Assembly (NCBI GenBank): GCA_951230915.1
Contig: OX579638.1
Coordinates: 25,128,696 to 25,192,695, forward strand
Origin: Antitrichia curtipendula
Lineage: Eukaryota > Streptophyta > Bryopsida > Hypnales > Leucodontaceae
DNA: 64,000 nt
Direction of reading: 5' to 3'
The translations under genes were made by a program, and so were the position numbers. The notes under the pieces are model-generated. The model worked only from the letters and a program-made list of their open reading frames with translations, had not been told where the DNA came from and searched no databases. This document shows positions 22,451 through 35,379 of the stretch, in pieces (positions within the stretch are counted from its first letter, which is position 1; each line of letters starts with the position of its first letter).

Positions 22451-24568
22451 ATTCATGCTCAAATGCAATGGTTTTTTAGGGGGTGAAATGCTTCAAAAAC
22501 ACTTACACTAGACATAAAAATGTCTACATGTAGATTTTGGACATTAAAATAAATCCCTTTAAATGTAGATTAAAATATCAAAAGTATAGAGGCCGTGACA
22601 ATTCTTGGTGAAAATTCACCTATTCTTTTAGAAGTCAATAGCTTCATACTATTTTGAAATCACTATTTGAATGTCTCAAGAACCTAAAAAAAGCATTGGT
22701 TGAAAGTACTTTTATAGGTTTGATGACCTTGCAAAGTTGTTGTTATTGTCCTAAATTCTTCTACATGAAATCAACATGTTCTAGGTAAACCATAGTAATG
22801 ATGGCCATGAGAAAACCTATACAAACAAGTTGATTATTTGTGGATCTTCTTGTACACCATTTCCCTTGGCTCTACACACATCATATTTTCCACACATTAG
22901 TTGTTTCATTTTTTGATTGAGTACAATACACAAAATGAAAAATGTGCCTTAAGGTAGAGACATTGGGCATTACGAACCCAAACCCCATCGACAATTTATA
23001 GGTACTAGAAATCAATTAGAGGTTGTCCAAATTGATTTTCAACCATTAGTTCTTGGTTTCCAACCGTCATGATACATGTCTCTAGTTTTGATTGCCAAAG
23101 TGAGCAAGAATTAGTCTATGGAATGAGCGGTTATGGAACATGCTTGATATTCATTATGGATTTGGATCAACTTTTGGCTTCCAAAATTCAAAGTAATTTC
23201 ATTCAAAAGAATAGAGTTTACCAAAAATTTGGAATCCCTCTTATTTCTATTTTTGTGCACAAGAAAAATTTGTGTTACCGTTTAGTGCTCTACTTTAGAA
23301 CATGAGCATAATCACCTAATCCCTAAATGCCCGAGGCACTAAATTTTGGTGTTGAGAATACTTTGAAGTTAAATAAAACCTAACCAACGTGCTATTTTGA
23401 GAAGCCATAGTCTGATTGGAGTTATACATGTTATGCCCTTTAACCTCATAATTTTTTGGTGACCAATTTTTTCGATTTGATATGTAAAAAGAAGATTGAA
23501 AGACTTCAAATTATTTTTATAATTTTAACACCCTAGTAATCAAATACTATAATCTTTCAATTTATAAGTGATATTGTTTGTTTGTTTTTTTCCAAGTGAT
23601 CTCTAACATGTCAAGGTTGAATTTTATAGTTACAATTCAAATATTATTGATAAAACTTTCCAAAATGTTGGCATTTTGTTTAGTTTAGAGCAAAATCCAA
23701 GAAGCTCAAAAAAGGCCTTGAAAATTTTGGTATTAATACAAATACAAAACAATTGTTCCAAGTTGTATATATGTCCTTAGATTTTTTTAATCTAATCATA
23801 TATTCAATTGGACTTAGCATTTGTAAGTAATGCATACAAAATACCTCCTAACAACTGCCATTTATATAGGCTTGTACAAGATATTGAAAGGTAATGCTCC
23901 ATATCTCCAAAGGTCAATAATGTGGTCTATTTAGAGTGGGATTGTAGCTTATAGAATACCTTGTAGGACAGTCATTCCATAATTATCCAACATCCATTCC
24001 TTTTTAATTCAAATAGCATAACCTACCTTCAAGTAAAATTTGTTTCAATCTTTTAGATTTTTATTACAATGTTTACATACTCTCAACACAAAGACCAATT
24101 ACCCCTCATTTTATATTTTTAGGAACTCTTTATCAATATTTAATAGGATTTAATACACAAAACTAACAATATACAAATACCTTTTAACCATTGTTACCCT
24201 TATTAATTGAGAAAAAACATGCTCATTACATAACATTGTCCAACCAAACAAATGGTATTTGATCATTTCATTGATCCACACTTGTAAGCTATTCAACTAC
24301 AACATAAGAGTTATTCACAAGTGGACACCACTCCAATTAGGTGCATTGTGGTCCATTTGCAAAGAGATTGTTGCTTATGTGAGCCCTATACACTATAACT
24401 AAGTAACAACCACTTCCTTTTGAATCCAAATTCAATAGTATTTCTTCATAGTTGATTCCTTTCTTTCCTTTGAACTCTTATTCCACATGTTCATGTGCTC
24501 TCAATATCAATACAAACTACCTCTCTTTGTATTCCTAGAATCTATTTTTATAAATGCATTTATAGAAT
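22451..24568. other. Unassigned AT-rich stretch
   Basis: At about 23318 CTAATCCCTAAATGCCCGAGG resembles the left end of the 16313-type TTAA element and may be a decayed copy. The 78-codon frame at 23069-23305 has no recognisable domain. No other structure seen. Confidence 0.3.
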
Positions 24569-25529
24569 TTAACTTCAAAGGACCAAGTGCCCAATCAATG
24601 TAAACCAGAAATCTCAGGTAGGTTCCTACAAAGTCATTTTTGGTTGAATGTTCATGAAATTTGGACACAATGTGTAAACATGTACCTCCTTAGTGAAAAA
24701 ACTATTTTTTTTCCAATTGGGTGCTTGGATCAAAAATTATGCTTGAACTTTTAGGGCAAGCTCATGCAATTTGGGAATCTTTTGAGATTCATTTGCAAAA
24801 AAATTCATCAACTTTTGAAATTTGACATGGATATAACTAATAAAATTATGGCATACAATTGTTTAAGAAAAAAATTAGTCCTCAAATCACATTCTAGATA
24901 AGAGCAGTCAAACTTGGTTAGCTATATTAGGGCAATTTAAATTTCTTTATAAACTTTTTAACTTCAAGTTCTATTATCTTGCAATAATTTATGAAGTCAA
25001 AATTCTTGATTTTTTTTTCAAATATACCAAGTATTTTTCTCTAAATTTTCATTTTTTGAATTTCAAATAATAAATTTCCTCATTGCACAATAAAATAATC
25101 AAAAAACGACTACTGTATTGCTAATTCCCTTAACCTCCTCGCATTGCAGGAGGATTCAAAATAAGCTAGACTCATATTTGCTTCTAAAATTTTTCTTGAG
25201 TAAGCCTAACATCATATATTTATGAATGGTCAAAATCCTCATTTTCGTGTAAAGCAAAAAATTTAATCTGAAAGGGCTTGAAGTCTGCTGACCCTATTTT
25301 TCAAGAATGAAAAAAAGTTTTTTTTCTCACTTCAAACGTTATAATCTTTCAATCTACTTGGTCAGATGGGTTGAAATTTTTTCCACAATCTGATCAAACA
25401 CTTTACTTCAATTTTGTACATCTGGTTGAAGTTTCAAAAAAGGTTTATTTTTCATTTTTGAGTAACATACCAAAAAAACGCAGTTTTTACAATGTCTCCC
25501 TGAAAATAACCCGGTCCTTTAGGGGTTAA
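24569..25529 (+). mobile_element. TTAA-family element, decayed full-length
   Basis: The left border reads TTAACTTCAAAGGACCAAG, a mutated family end. The right border reads GGTCCTTTAGGGGTTAA at 25529. Length 961 bp. The right half contains the family word TATAATCTTTCAATCTACTTGG and the conserved block before the end. The left half resembles the right half of the 16313 type in reverse, so the copy may be a chimera. Confidence 0.65.
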
Positions 25530-26427
25530 GTAACACGTTTGAGTAACACATCATCATGACAATCCTTACACATTTACAGTCAGAAGTTTATGTGTTTCTT
25601 CAATGTTTTGAGGATTTGTGCAAAAAAATCATTATAACATAACTAAAGCAACATCTTAATAAGTACATCAGATAAATTGCTTTAGTATACATCATATTCA
25701 TAGAATTTTATTATTGAATCAATGCAATATTAATATCATTTCATTGCTAAAATTTTACAAATAATAATCTATACTATTTTAAAAAATGAGTGTTTGTTTT
25801 ATATATTTGTTTGTTATATACAACAAGATCTCCTAAATTGCAAGGTCTATGGAGGCATCTTGAGCATCCACAAAGCAAGTTTTACCAAGTTCCGACAGAC
25901 AAGGCAAGAAATATTGAATTTCAAATTTTTTATAGCACCAAAAATTAGAAAGTTAGACGAAAATTAGAAAATTTGTTGAAAATAGTTATTGGACCGTTGG
26001 GCCCATAGGACATTATCCTAAAAAATCCTTGGCAGTGCAATGACAACCAATACTTTTATTTTTACTTTTACTTTATTTTTACTCTCACTTTCACTCTTAA
26101 AATTTGTTTGGCATACTATTTTTGTATGCTAAATTTTTTTTTATTCTTTCAATTAAACCATAATGTAAAAATTGATTACACATGATATTAAAAATTAGTG
26201 CTACAAGTAATTTAAAGAATAAAAAATGGATATGAAAGGAGATTTCATGGGTAAAAAAAAAATAGTATTATTTTACTTCATTAACAAGGACTTGTAAAAT
26301 AATTTAAAGCAAGTGTTCTATATTGTAAAAGATATCTACAAGTGGCCAAAGCTCCAAATGACAATAATGTCGATCATTGAATGTGGGATTGTACATTATG
26401 CAACTTGTACTACTACAAATTAGTGTA
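25530..26427. other. Unassigned AT-rich stretch
   Basis: No coding frame or transposon end seen. A run of TTTTACTTT words lies at about 26057-26095. Confidence 0.4.
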
Positions 26428-26733
26428 AGGTAGTCTACTCTAAAAGTACTTGTGCTCTAAAAACGATCATGATGCAAAGGTACATTTTTTTCTTCTTCAA
26501 TGTACCAACAATGTACATTTCATGAGGTATTTGCTTTCGATGTCCATTGCATTTCAACTTCAGAAATCCATAACTAATTCCACAATGGTCTAAAAAATAC
26601 GAAACAACTTGGGTGATGTGCCAATTCCATTTTTCCTCCAAAAAAGAATTTACTGAAAATTGTTTCAAGGAGTTTAGCTTCCCCCCCAAAAGGCAATCAG
26701 CTCTTAAATGGTCGCTATAAGAGCAGACTACCT
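26428..26733. mobile_element. AGGTAG-end element, TA target duplication
   Basis: Starts AGGTAGTCTACTCTAAAAG and ends with the complement-like GAGCAGACTACCT, flanked on both sides by TA (26426-26427 and 26734-26735). The interior, with AATGTACATTTCATGAGG and CATAACTAATTCCA, recurs in the element at 47286-47624 and, inverted, at 48648-48926. TA target duplications suggest a Tc1/mariner-like mobiliser, but the ends are not the usual Stowaway ends. The 108-codon frame on the complement is not preserved in the 47286 copy. Confidence 0.75.
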
Positions 26734-27096
26734 TAGCATGCTTTGTTGAAGGTTGCCCCATAACTTAGATGAGGCATGGAAGAATGTCAGAAAGTCTGGT
26801 TGTGGCAGAAATGCCCCATGACTTGTAGCCCCAAAACCATAAATTGCTCCCTCGTTCTCCATCCCCGCCCATCCATTCCGTTCTCAATAATTCCAATCTG
26901 TGGTTTGGTTTCAATGTAGCCGCCAGATTTTTCAATCCCAAAACAAAATAAACATGTCAGTTCGTTCTGTAATTTCTATTTAACTTAGTTGCAGATTTAG
27001 TTTTTCGAACTAGGGTACAAGTTTCAAAGCCCGGGAAATTTATTGCCATATTGGGTAGTTCCACTTTTTGTTCTTATTGCATCTTACGTCAAACAG

Positions 27097-27227
27097 AGTG
27101 CCATTGACTTACAAATTGATGGTGGAAAGGATGGAGATCTGCATCAGGAAAGAAGAAGAGAAGAAAGAACTCAAAGAAGTCGAGCCTCCTGTTGATGCTG
27201 CCATGAGGCGTCCTTCACCCCGTAAAG
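27097..27227 (+). CDS. Exon-like fragment, charged peptide
   Basis: A pyrimidine-rich run and CAG end at 27096; GTAAAG follows CGTAAAG at 27228, so both borders look like splice sites. Inside, one frame is open (VPLTYKLMVERMEICIRKEE, then a Lys/Glu-rich stretch and VEPPVDAAMRRPSPRK), with coding-like codons. The peptide would be partly helical and charged. I recognise no family. It lies between an AGGTAG element and a TTAA element, so it could be a gene fragment stranded by insertions. Confidence 0.35.
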
Positions 27228-27325
27228 GTAAAGTGGATAACCATACTTGGCAGCTGTATCGAATCTGACTCCGAGAATATGAATCATGTACTAAAATATA
27301 GCAAGATACCCCCCAAATCGGATTG

Positions 27326-27830
27326 TTAACCCTTAAAAGGACCAAACACCATTTTTTTTGACAACATAGCGATTTTGGGTAGCTCACTACGATTGGAAAC
27401 TTTTATTTATGTGTATGAGGAGTAACTTTTAAGGCCCAACATTTTTTATAATTTTTGGCTACATAGTTAAAAAAAAGTTATTGTATGATATGTAGTTTTC
27501 GTTACTTGGCGGGCAATTTGGGCAGCTCAAAAAACTTCTTAAAAAATCACTCTTTTTAAAAATAAAAATCTGAAACTGTTCTAAAGATTTTTTTACATGT
27601 GAAAAAAAATTTGAATCATTCCATTTTGATTAATGAGATAAAAGTTACGAGGATTTCCAATTTGTGGATAGGAATGGAATCCAGAGACTCCATACCTACT
27701 TGCAAATTGGAATTCCTCATAACTTTGTTGCTCCTTCATAAATGTCAACCCTATGATGGTGTTATGATTTATTGCAACTTTACATTTGCGTGCTTTATAA
27801 ATGAGACATTCTAAACCATTATATCTATTT
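27326..27830 (+). mobile_element. TTAA-family element, left part
   Basis: Starts TTAACCCTTAAAAGGACC and follows the left half of the 17286 copy (GACAACATAGCGATTTTGGG, GGCGGGCAATTTGGGCAGC, TTGAATCATTCCATTTTGAT). Similarity fades after about 27830 and no right end follows before the next element at 28046. Confidence 0.75.
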
Positions 27831-28045
27831 TCATCGCGTATTTGCTTATAAATACTATCTATTTTGACTATATCTTAATTTTTGAAAATATTTTGATTCA
27901 ATTTTTTGGCTCAAATTCACATAACGTATTGTTCGTTCAAATTGTAGATCCTTCCATCTACTTCCAGAGTCATAGGTCCCCAATGGATTTACACCCCCCT
28001 AAATAGAAGAAGAATGGAGGCTCATAGGCTCACATACTAGCATCC

Positions 28046-28583
28046 TTAACCCCTAAAGGTTTTTGACTATGTTTTCACAAAAAAACGCTCCCAAACTGCC
28101 ATTTCTAGTACAAGTACCAAATTTTGGAAAAAAAAAACATTTTTGGACACATGTAACCATAGGATCTTGTATTAAACTAGTTTGAGAAGATGTGGAAAAA
28201 AATTCAGAAATTTCCACCGTGTAGATTGCAAGATATCAGCATTTGAAGTGATAAAAACCCTTTTTTTGTCCCTGCAAAAAATCGGGCAGCTGCACTTCAC
28301 ATGGTCACATTTGTATGAAAAAATGTCCAAAATGGTGGTAACTCTTTGGATTCATTCTTCAAAGCAAGTTAGCTACATGCTTGAAAATTTTCAGATCATT
28401 TGGAATTGTACAACATATAGGAAAAAAATAGTAAGTAGAAAGAAGTAGAAAATGATTCAAAATACTAAATTGTTAAGGATTTAATTATGGAATTGAAAAA
28501 TGCCAATCCAAACGATTATAATGTTGTAATAAACAATCTACACCTTGTGTTTATATTTTTTTCCAAAAATATTGAAAATTGAG
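28046..28583 (-). mobile_element. TTAA-family element, right half, inverted
   Basis: Starts TTAACCCCTAAAGGTTTTTG, the complement of the right end of the 17286 type. It runs to the element centre at GAAAATTGAG, where the central TTAA is occupied by the start of another copy. A fragment ending CTCACATACTAGCATC abuts its start at about 28026-28043. Confidence 0.8.
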
Positions 28584-29001
28584 TTAACCCCTAAAGGACC
28601 AAACATCGTTTTTTGACAACATAGCGTTTTGGGGCAGCTCACCACGAATGGAATTTTTATTTTTTTTCTTTGAAATTTTCACACAAGATGTGCCCGAGGA
28701 GTAGCATTAGGGCCCAACAATTTTCATAACTTTTGACCACATGGTTAAAAAGTTATGGTATGATATGTAGTTTTCATTATTCGGCGGGCAGCCTGGGCAG
28801 CAAAAAAAAATTCTTTAAAAATCATTTTCTAGAGAAATAAAAATTTGAAATTGGTTCTCTAGATTTATGTGCACAAGGAAAGCTTTGAATCATTCCACTT
28901 TGATTTATGAGATGAAAGTTATGAGGAATTTTAGTTGTGGGTAGTTTGTGGGTAGTTATGGAATCTCTACTCTAAAATAAACTTTGAAGTCTTTTATTTA
29001 A
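28584..29001 (+). mobile_element. TTAA-family element, left half, nested
   Basis: Begins TTAACCCCTAAAGGACCAAAC exactly at the central TTAA of the preceding inverted copy. It follows the left half of the 17286 copy to CTTTGAAGTCTTTTATTTAA, its own centre. There its central TTAA is in turn occupied by the next copy. Its right half is missing downstream. Confidence 0.8.
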
Positions 29002-29270
29002 CCCCTAAAGGTTTTTGACTATGTTTTCACAAAAAACGCTCCCAAACTACCATTTCTAGTACAAGTACCAAATTTTGAAAAAAAAACATTTTTGGACACA
29101 TATAAACGTAGGATCTTGTAGTAAACTAGTTTGAAAAGATGTGGAAAAAATTTCAGAAATTTCCACCGTGTAGATTGCAAGATATTAGCGTTTGAAGTGA
29201 CAAAAACCCTTTTTTTGTCCCTGCGAAAAACCGGGCAGCTGCACTTCACATGGTCACATTTGTATCTTTT
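28998..29270 (-). mobile_element. TTAA-family element, inverted, truncated
   Basis: Starts TTAACCCCTAAAGGTTTTTG at the central TTAA of the copy before it, and is over 90% similar by eye to 28046-28280. It stops abruptly after the CACATTTGTAT word at about 29267. Confidence 0.8.
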
Positions 29271-31330
29271 ATAAAAATCAATTTTCTAAGAAAAAGGGGC
29301 AAATATTTTTGATATGAGAGACTTTACATAGAAGAATAAATAGACTTAAGGTAATTTGAGAACCACAACAATAGATGTTGTTTACCACTAAACCTGTCAA
29401 TGCATTTCTTTTTAAAATAATAGATCTTATGAGTAGTAGCTCTCTAAAAGAACAAGGAAATATTTCAAAGGGGAGATTTGTTTTAATGTCTAGGGGCTTC
29501 AAAGAAAAAAAATACAATGCCAAAGATATTGGGGAGACTAGAGTAGAAGAAGATCTTCACCTCTAAATTGGACACAATGATTTTGAAGAGGAAAAATTTA
29601 CAAGGAAAAAAATTTAAAAGGATTTTTAAAACAATTCAAAGGGAAAGTCAATTAAACAAACCAGGGAGATCTTCAAATAATAATAGTAAAAAAACTTTAT
29701 AATCTAAATCATTTACCTCTAACATGTACATCATAATTTTGAAGGAATACATCAGGAACTTCAAGGCATGTGAACATGGTGCCACAATGGTGCATTGAAA
29801 TGCAATTAAGTTAATTTGGTGCCAACCTCTGTACCAACCTAGTATGGATAAAATGACACTAAAATGACTTGTATGCGGCCTTTGGTGTCAAAATGGCACC
29901 AAAACAATCTGGCCCAACTTTTCTGATGTAGGTCTTCATAGAAACAAAGCTTGAAAAAAATGAAAAAATAATAAGAAGACCAAAGTATAGTAAGAAAAAT
30001 TGATGGCAAATTATATTAGTAATAGATTGGAATTTTCATTGCCCACTTGTAGACTTGACTACTTGTAGTTATATTGGTCTTTTGACTATGCACATGTGTC
30101 TAGTAGTCTTATAGAACATATTTTCTAAATCATTCCCATTGAGGCCTTGTCTTCTATGACTAAAAACATGACAACATCTACATACAATCAGGAGATGACT
30201 TCCGTATACCAAATGTAATTAAGTATATAGTAGAATGTCTCTAGTATTAAAAAAATCCTTGTAGAAGAAGTTATGTGTTTTTGCAAGGAGACTCCACACT
30301 ACTTAGAGCTTATTTTGCATAACTATTTTTTAGTAGTTTCTTAGTTGATCACTCACTTGCACAATGAATGAATATGATATTTTTCATCTTTTTTTGAAGG
30401 CTGAACTATTTTTAATTAGTTTGATTTGAAAGGGAATTCACAAATCTCCCCCTCCCCCTACAATAACTTATGAATTTTTTATTAGATAGATTTCTTTAAA
30501 TGAGTAGTCAAATATTTGTCAAAAAATATTATATTTGAATTTTATAATCTCCTAGATTCTACAAGATTAGAAGCTCCAATTTTTTAGGTCGATGTCCACA
30601 AAAATAACTTCAAGATCCTACTTTAATTTTAAGGTTTACATTGTTATTTTGTTTTGTGAAAAGGTCTTTATACTAGTATTGTGTAGGTAGTTAGACGGTT
30701 TTATTAGAAATCAAGACAATAGCAAACTACATTATCCATGTATTATAATTACTCTAGTACATTTTTTATTGATCTTTGTAATCTCTAATTTGTGAGGACA
30801 TTAGGTTCAGTTTTTTAAAAGAGTGCTTCACCTTAAGGCTTATGCAAAAAATAATATAGAACAATTCATGACATAGACTTATTGTTCACCTAGATGTAAT
30901 AAAATTTTTGGTGTTTTATGGTTGAACTTTATATGTGGTTCAAATAATTAGTATACACTACTTGGATTCCAATATGGGGTGATATATTTGAGTTTGTGCT
31001 CTATTTAAATAACTCATTCATTCAATATCCCACCAAGAATTAATTTTTAAAATACATTAAATGGAAGGACATATATCAAATTATGATTGATGACCAATTT
31101 TTCCCTTGATCTTCCAATCTCAAAGATTTGAATAAAGATTTCTTCATGACTAATCATTTCTGGAATCCCTCATTTCAATACATCATATACACTACAGAAG
31201 TAAGATGATGTCCATAGAGCACCAAGCTATAGTGTCAAAGCTTGGTGTTTTAGGAACATTATTCTACTAGCATTGGAATCCTCATTTCAACAAACAATGC
31301 GGGATTCAATATTTATATTGTAAACCATCT

Positions 31331-31335
<5 letters not shown>
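29271..31335. other. Unassigned AT-rich stretch
   Basis: Around 29775-29910 the word TGGTGCC or GGCACC recurs several times, similar to words near 1042, 2650 and 36340. No coding frame, transposon end or RNA gene recognised. Confidence 0.4.

Positions 31336-31424
<89 letters not shown>
31336..31424. repeat. (TA)n(CA)n microsatellite
   Basis: About 37 TA units followed by about 6 CA units. A short ATCT run follows at 31455-31470. Confidence 0.95.
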
Positions 31425-31551
31425 TCCATTTATCCATCTAGTATCTATATATTTATCTATCTATCTATCATATTTGTACTTGATTTTCCTCCCTAGTTCT
31501 TATGAGCCAATGGTTGCATACTTACAATGTTTTTTATATTGTACCACATTG

Positions 31552-32209
31552 CCCTAAAGTCCCAAGGGTTTTTTTTATGAGGAAAAGCACTCAAAATTGT
31601 CATTCCTATTGTGAAGTATAGAAAGCTTTACATATTTTTTTTGCATATTTTATTGTAGGACCAATATAAAAATGTTTGGAAGAAATTTCAAAAACTTTGA
31701 TAGTAAAGATTGCAAGATATTTGAATTTTAAGTGAAGAAAATTGTTTTTACTACCTTGTGTGACTAAATTCTAAGACTTTAAATCTTCTTAATTTAAGAT
31801 TTTTGCGGCTAAGACTTCAGAATTAAAGAAATTCATATTGTAAATATTGATTGGATAATCTAGAAAACAAAATTCAAAAACAAATACTCAATTTTCATTC
31901 TTTAAGCGATTGGAAAGTAAAAATAGGCATAAGATAGACAAATAAAATAAATCATTAATAGCTCTAAGATGGAATTGAAACACACTTGTAGCAAGTATTT
32001 TGAACCGTAAAGGATTTTTATTTGTTTTTTAATTGTTTTTATGGATTTAACGGCATAGCTTTTGCTTTTGGGCATTGATTGAAATAAACATTATATTTCT
32101 ATAGAGTCAATGTGTTTTCTATCTTTAAAAAAATTAAAAAATTGAGGTTATACAAGCCTATCCAAAAGCCCAAGTATCTTTTGAGGGGACTTTAGATTTT
32201 AGAGGTTAA
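31552..32209. mobile_element. TTAA-family element, 16313-like type
   Basis: The left end TGCCCTAAAGTCCCAAGGG and right end GACTTTAGATTTTAGAGGTTAA are mutated versions of the family ends. The interior matches 1-841 and the split host at 16085-16312, including ATTGCAAGATATTTGAATTT and the region near 31850 that corresponds to the insertion point of the 16313 copy. Confidence 0.65.
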
Positions 32210-33922
32210 ATTGAGCAATGCCATTTGCTTCAAGAATGAATCCGTGAAGCAAATAATAGTCTATATATAGTTAAATTTGTATATTTGAATGTACAATTTA
32301 AAATGTTCTCATAAATATAACTAACATTTAGTATATAAGTATATTTTAGAACTAATTCTATTAATTTTTGTTTGAAAGATGTCACTAATTATTGGCTTTG
32401 GATTGAAGGAGGGTAGCCCTTGCATTGACAGAGGCTACATGCAAGGAAGTTTGACTAGGACCATACTTGGAAAGCAAATCAAGAGTCAATGCTACAATGA
32501 TGTAGCTTCTCATATTATAGTTGCTCATTCTTCAAGTTGCACTTTATAACAAATGTTTATATTTTAGGAGATTTTGAACTTGAACTACCTCAACAAGATA
32601 ATTTGGTAGAAAAAATTGAGAACATTAGCATCCTTACTTTAGAAACTTAACATCCAAAAAGTTTACATCTATTTTGGAGAGTCCTAAGATATTTTGTCTC
32701 AACTCTTGCACACTAAATTTGTTTGACAAATAGTTGATTGACCAATCGCTAAGTGGATTATAGAATAAAGTTGGTTAAATTTATATTTGGAGGGCAATTG
32801 CTTGACACATTAGGATTCAATGTTAGGAAGTATTTTCAAAGGTTGGGATTATGTATCATCCATATTTGGCGAGTGTCAAATACTTTGAGGGCAACGGAGC
32901 TAATGCTAGATGCAAAGTTGAAGCCTTGTAGAATAACAAAATTTCTGCTACTTACATGAATTTATCATAAATTGCATGACTTTCGTAATTCAATTCATTT
33001 TTAATTTTTTGACATAAATGAAGAAGTTCATTGCAATAAAAAGAGCATAGGATATTCCAACCAATAATTGTCCAAGACCAAGACTTCATATGGACACAAG
33101 ATAAAGCCCACTTTAGGTATTTGTGAGTACCAAAAAGAGTCGTGAAGGCCCAATTAATAGTATTCTCCCCTTCAATGTAAATATCTAAAATATTTTAGGC
33201 ACACCATTGCTTGACAAAGTTGATGTGAGTAGAATAAGCAAGGAAAGGGGACTTGACAATTTTCTATACAATCCGGCCGTAATCGACATTGCCTAACCAT
33301 ATTTTTGAGATTTGTTTTTCCTCCATTCAACTAATGCCATTGAAATCCCTATAGTTGCATTTTAATGAAAAAATCTATAAGACTATGGTTTGAAGCATTA
33401 GACAAATTTTGCTAATCTTTTTTACTTCTAGGAATCTTTTCACTAAATAGTATTTGTTTCTTGTTTAGTTGTTTCCAAGGACCTTGTTCCGCCTTGGAGT
33501 CATCATGCTAAGAATAAACGTTGTTACAAAGTTGTGTGAATAGGCCTAGAATAGTACATACCTTTTGTTGTGGAGATATTTTGTATATTATCTCTTTATA
33601 TCTTTAATTCCCATGAATAAATTTTAAAACTATTCTCAAATTCATGTCTCCCAATTCCCTATACTATATTTTCCAAGATAATTTAGAAATTGCCATAGCT
33701 AGCTTCAATCTAGCATAAGTAATGGATAGTCACTCCAAATGTCTTGAAATTTTCTATAATGTAGATTAGCTTTTCAAGTACTCACAAATTAATTTTCACC
33801 TAAATCTAGGATCTTTTTCAATTTTAATGGACATTTCTTCACTATTGACTTTCTGACCCATTCTATAATAACCTAAAAGTTGCCATAAATATGTATTCCC
33901 AAATCCAATGTTAGGAAGGTAT
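32210..33922. other. Unassigned AT-rich stretch
   Basis: No transposon ends found. The 68-codon frame at 32753-32959 has no recognisable motif. Some phrases look retroelement-like but nothing is diagnostic. Confidence 0.4.
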
Positions 33923-34508
33923 TAACCTGAAAGCGCTCCAACATCCAATTTTTGGATGACTAACAGATTAGAACTCAAGTTTCAGTTTCATTACTGCTTA
34001 GATGGAAGTCAACTTAATTTATAGAGAAACTTTATCAAGTTGTTGTCCTATCTAATAGTTGGATTTGATGTTTATAGAGTATATATTTTCTAAAATTACA
34101 AATGTGGAAGTATGTCATGTGGTTGACCAAGCCAAATTGCATTGACTCTAGTTCAAAACTAGATTTGCAAAAATGAGGTCATAGATGTAAAGATCACAAA
34201 AATTTCAAAAAATCATCATGTGAAGAGAAACTCATTTCAAATCCATTCCAACAAATTATACACAAAAAAATGATAATAATTTGCTTGTAATTGAATTTTG
34301 AAAGAATTTTGAAATTTTCCTTTCAGAATTTATAAAAAAAATATTGGTCATAGCATTGGTGAATCTACTTGTACGGATGGAATGTAAATTTCAAAATCTA
34401 TAATTTTTATTTGTATGTGGATTCCAAAATCTTCTTCCACATAGTACTTTATATTGATTTTTCTCAAATTGTGAAATCTGCAAAAGGATCTTGATGTTTA
34501 AGAGTCAA
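33923..34508. mobile_element. TTAA-family element, 586-bp type, copy 1
   Basis: Starts TTAACCTGAAAGCGCTCC and ends GATGTTTAAGAGTCAA, mutated family ends. Its interior is unlike the other types but matches 58881-59466 along its whole length (GGTTGACCAAGCCAAATTGC, TAGCATTGGTGAATCTA). Both copies are exactly 586 bp by this delimitation. Confidence 0.7.
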
Positions 34509-35379
34509 CTTATGCGTTGCTAGATAACATGGGAGGGACTTATTATCAATTAATTCAAGGATTGTGGTTGGCTAAGAAGTCATAAGAAAACACTTTTTTT
34601 CACAGTAGGGGTCTGCATTTCAAGAATACAAAAGGACCCTGCCACATTGGTAAACAATGTCATGCAAGGCCTAAATCACCGTGTTTTTATAACCCATTGC
34701 ATTGTGTGTCCCAGCGATGATTAGGAACGGGTACGGTGCCAGGGTACATAATTCAATTTACTAGAGGATCATGCTCCTATTGAATTATTGCCAACATGGT
34801 TTTCTTTTGAGTTTTTTTGTGACACAAATTGACAAAAGTTCAATTGCAAAGGAAAAAAAAGAGAACAAGTACAACCAGTGCAGCTCATAATGTTTGCCAT
34901 CTTATTTCAATTGGTTGGAAATTATGTATCTTTTCAGTTGACATTACGTATTTCCTTTCTACATTTTGCATCTTTTTTTTTTCTTCCCTTTTTGCGTGTG
35001 CCATTTGCATGTGAAGCATGCGTGATGCCGTTTAGCATGACCAGGAGTGAGTGGAAGGTGGACTTTTTAAATAATTTACTATTTTATTTTATTTTATTTT
35101 ATTTATTTTATTTTTTAATTTTTTTTAATTTTTAACAAACGGACAATTATTTACAAATTTGAGATTGTCCCAATACTGGCAGCAGATCTTAAATCCACCG
35201 GATAGATTTTCTAGGGATATATTTATTTATACCAGGAATGAAAGTAATTTAAGCATGAAACAAACCCCATGAAAATAGCCTGTAAGTTAGGACTCGCTTG
35301 CACATCTCTTTGTCTTGGCTTCCATTGGACCAGCCACAAAATTTAGGCATGATATGCAGCTCCAAGCAAATGTTCAGTT
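34509..35379. other. Unassigned stretch
   Basis: Includes a T/A-rich TTTTA run at 35075-35110. Two overlapping frames at 34829-35135 are low-complexity and not convincing. Confidence 0.4.

Noticed and set aside
26435..26761. 108-codon open frame on the complement
   Set aside because: It lies within an AGGTAG-end element, and the homologous frame in the 47286-47624 copy is interrupted by a stop.
31330..31557. 75-codon open frame on the + strand
   Set aside because: Mostly translated TA/CA microsatellite.
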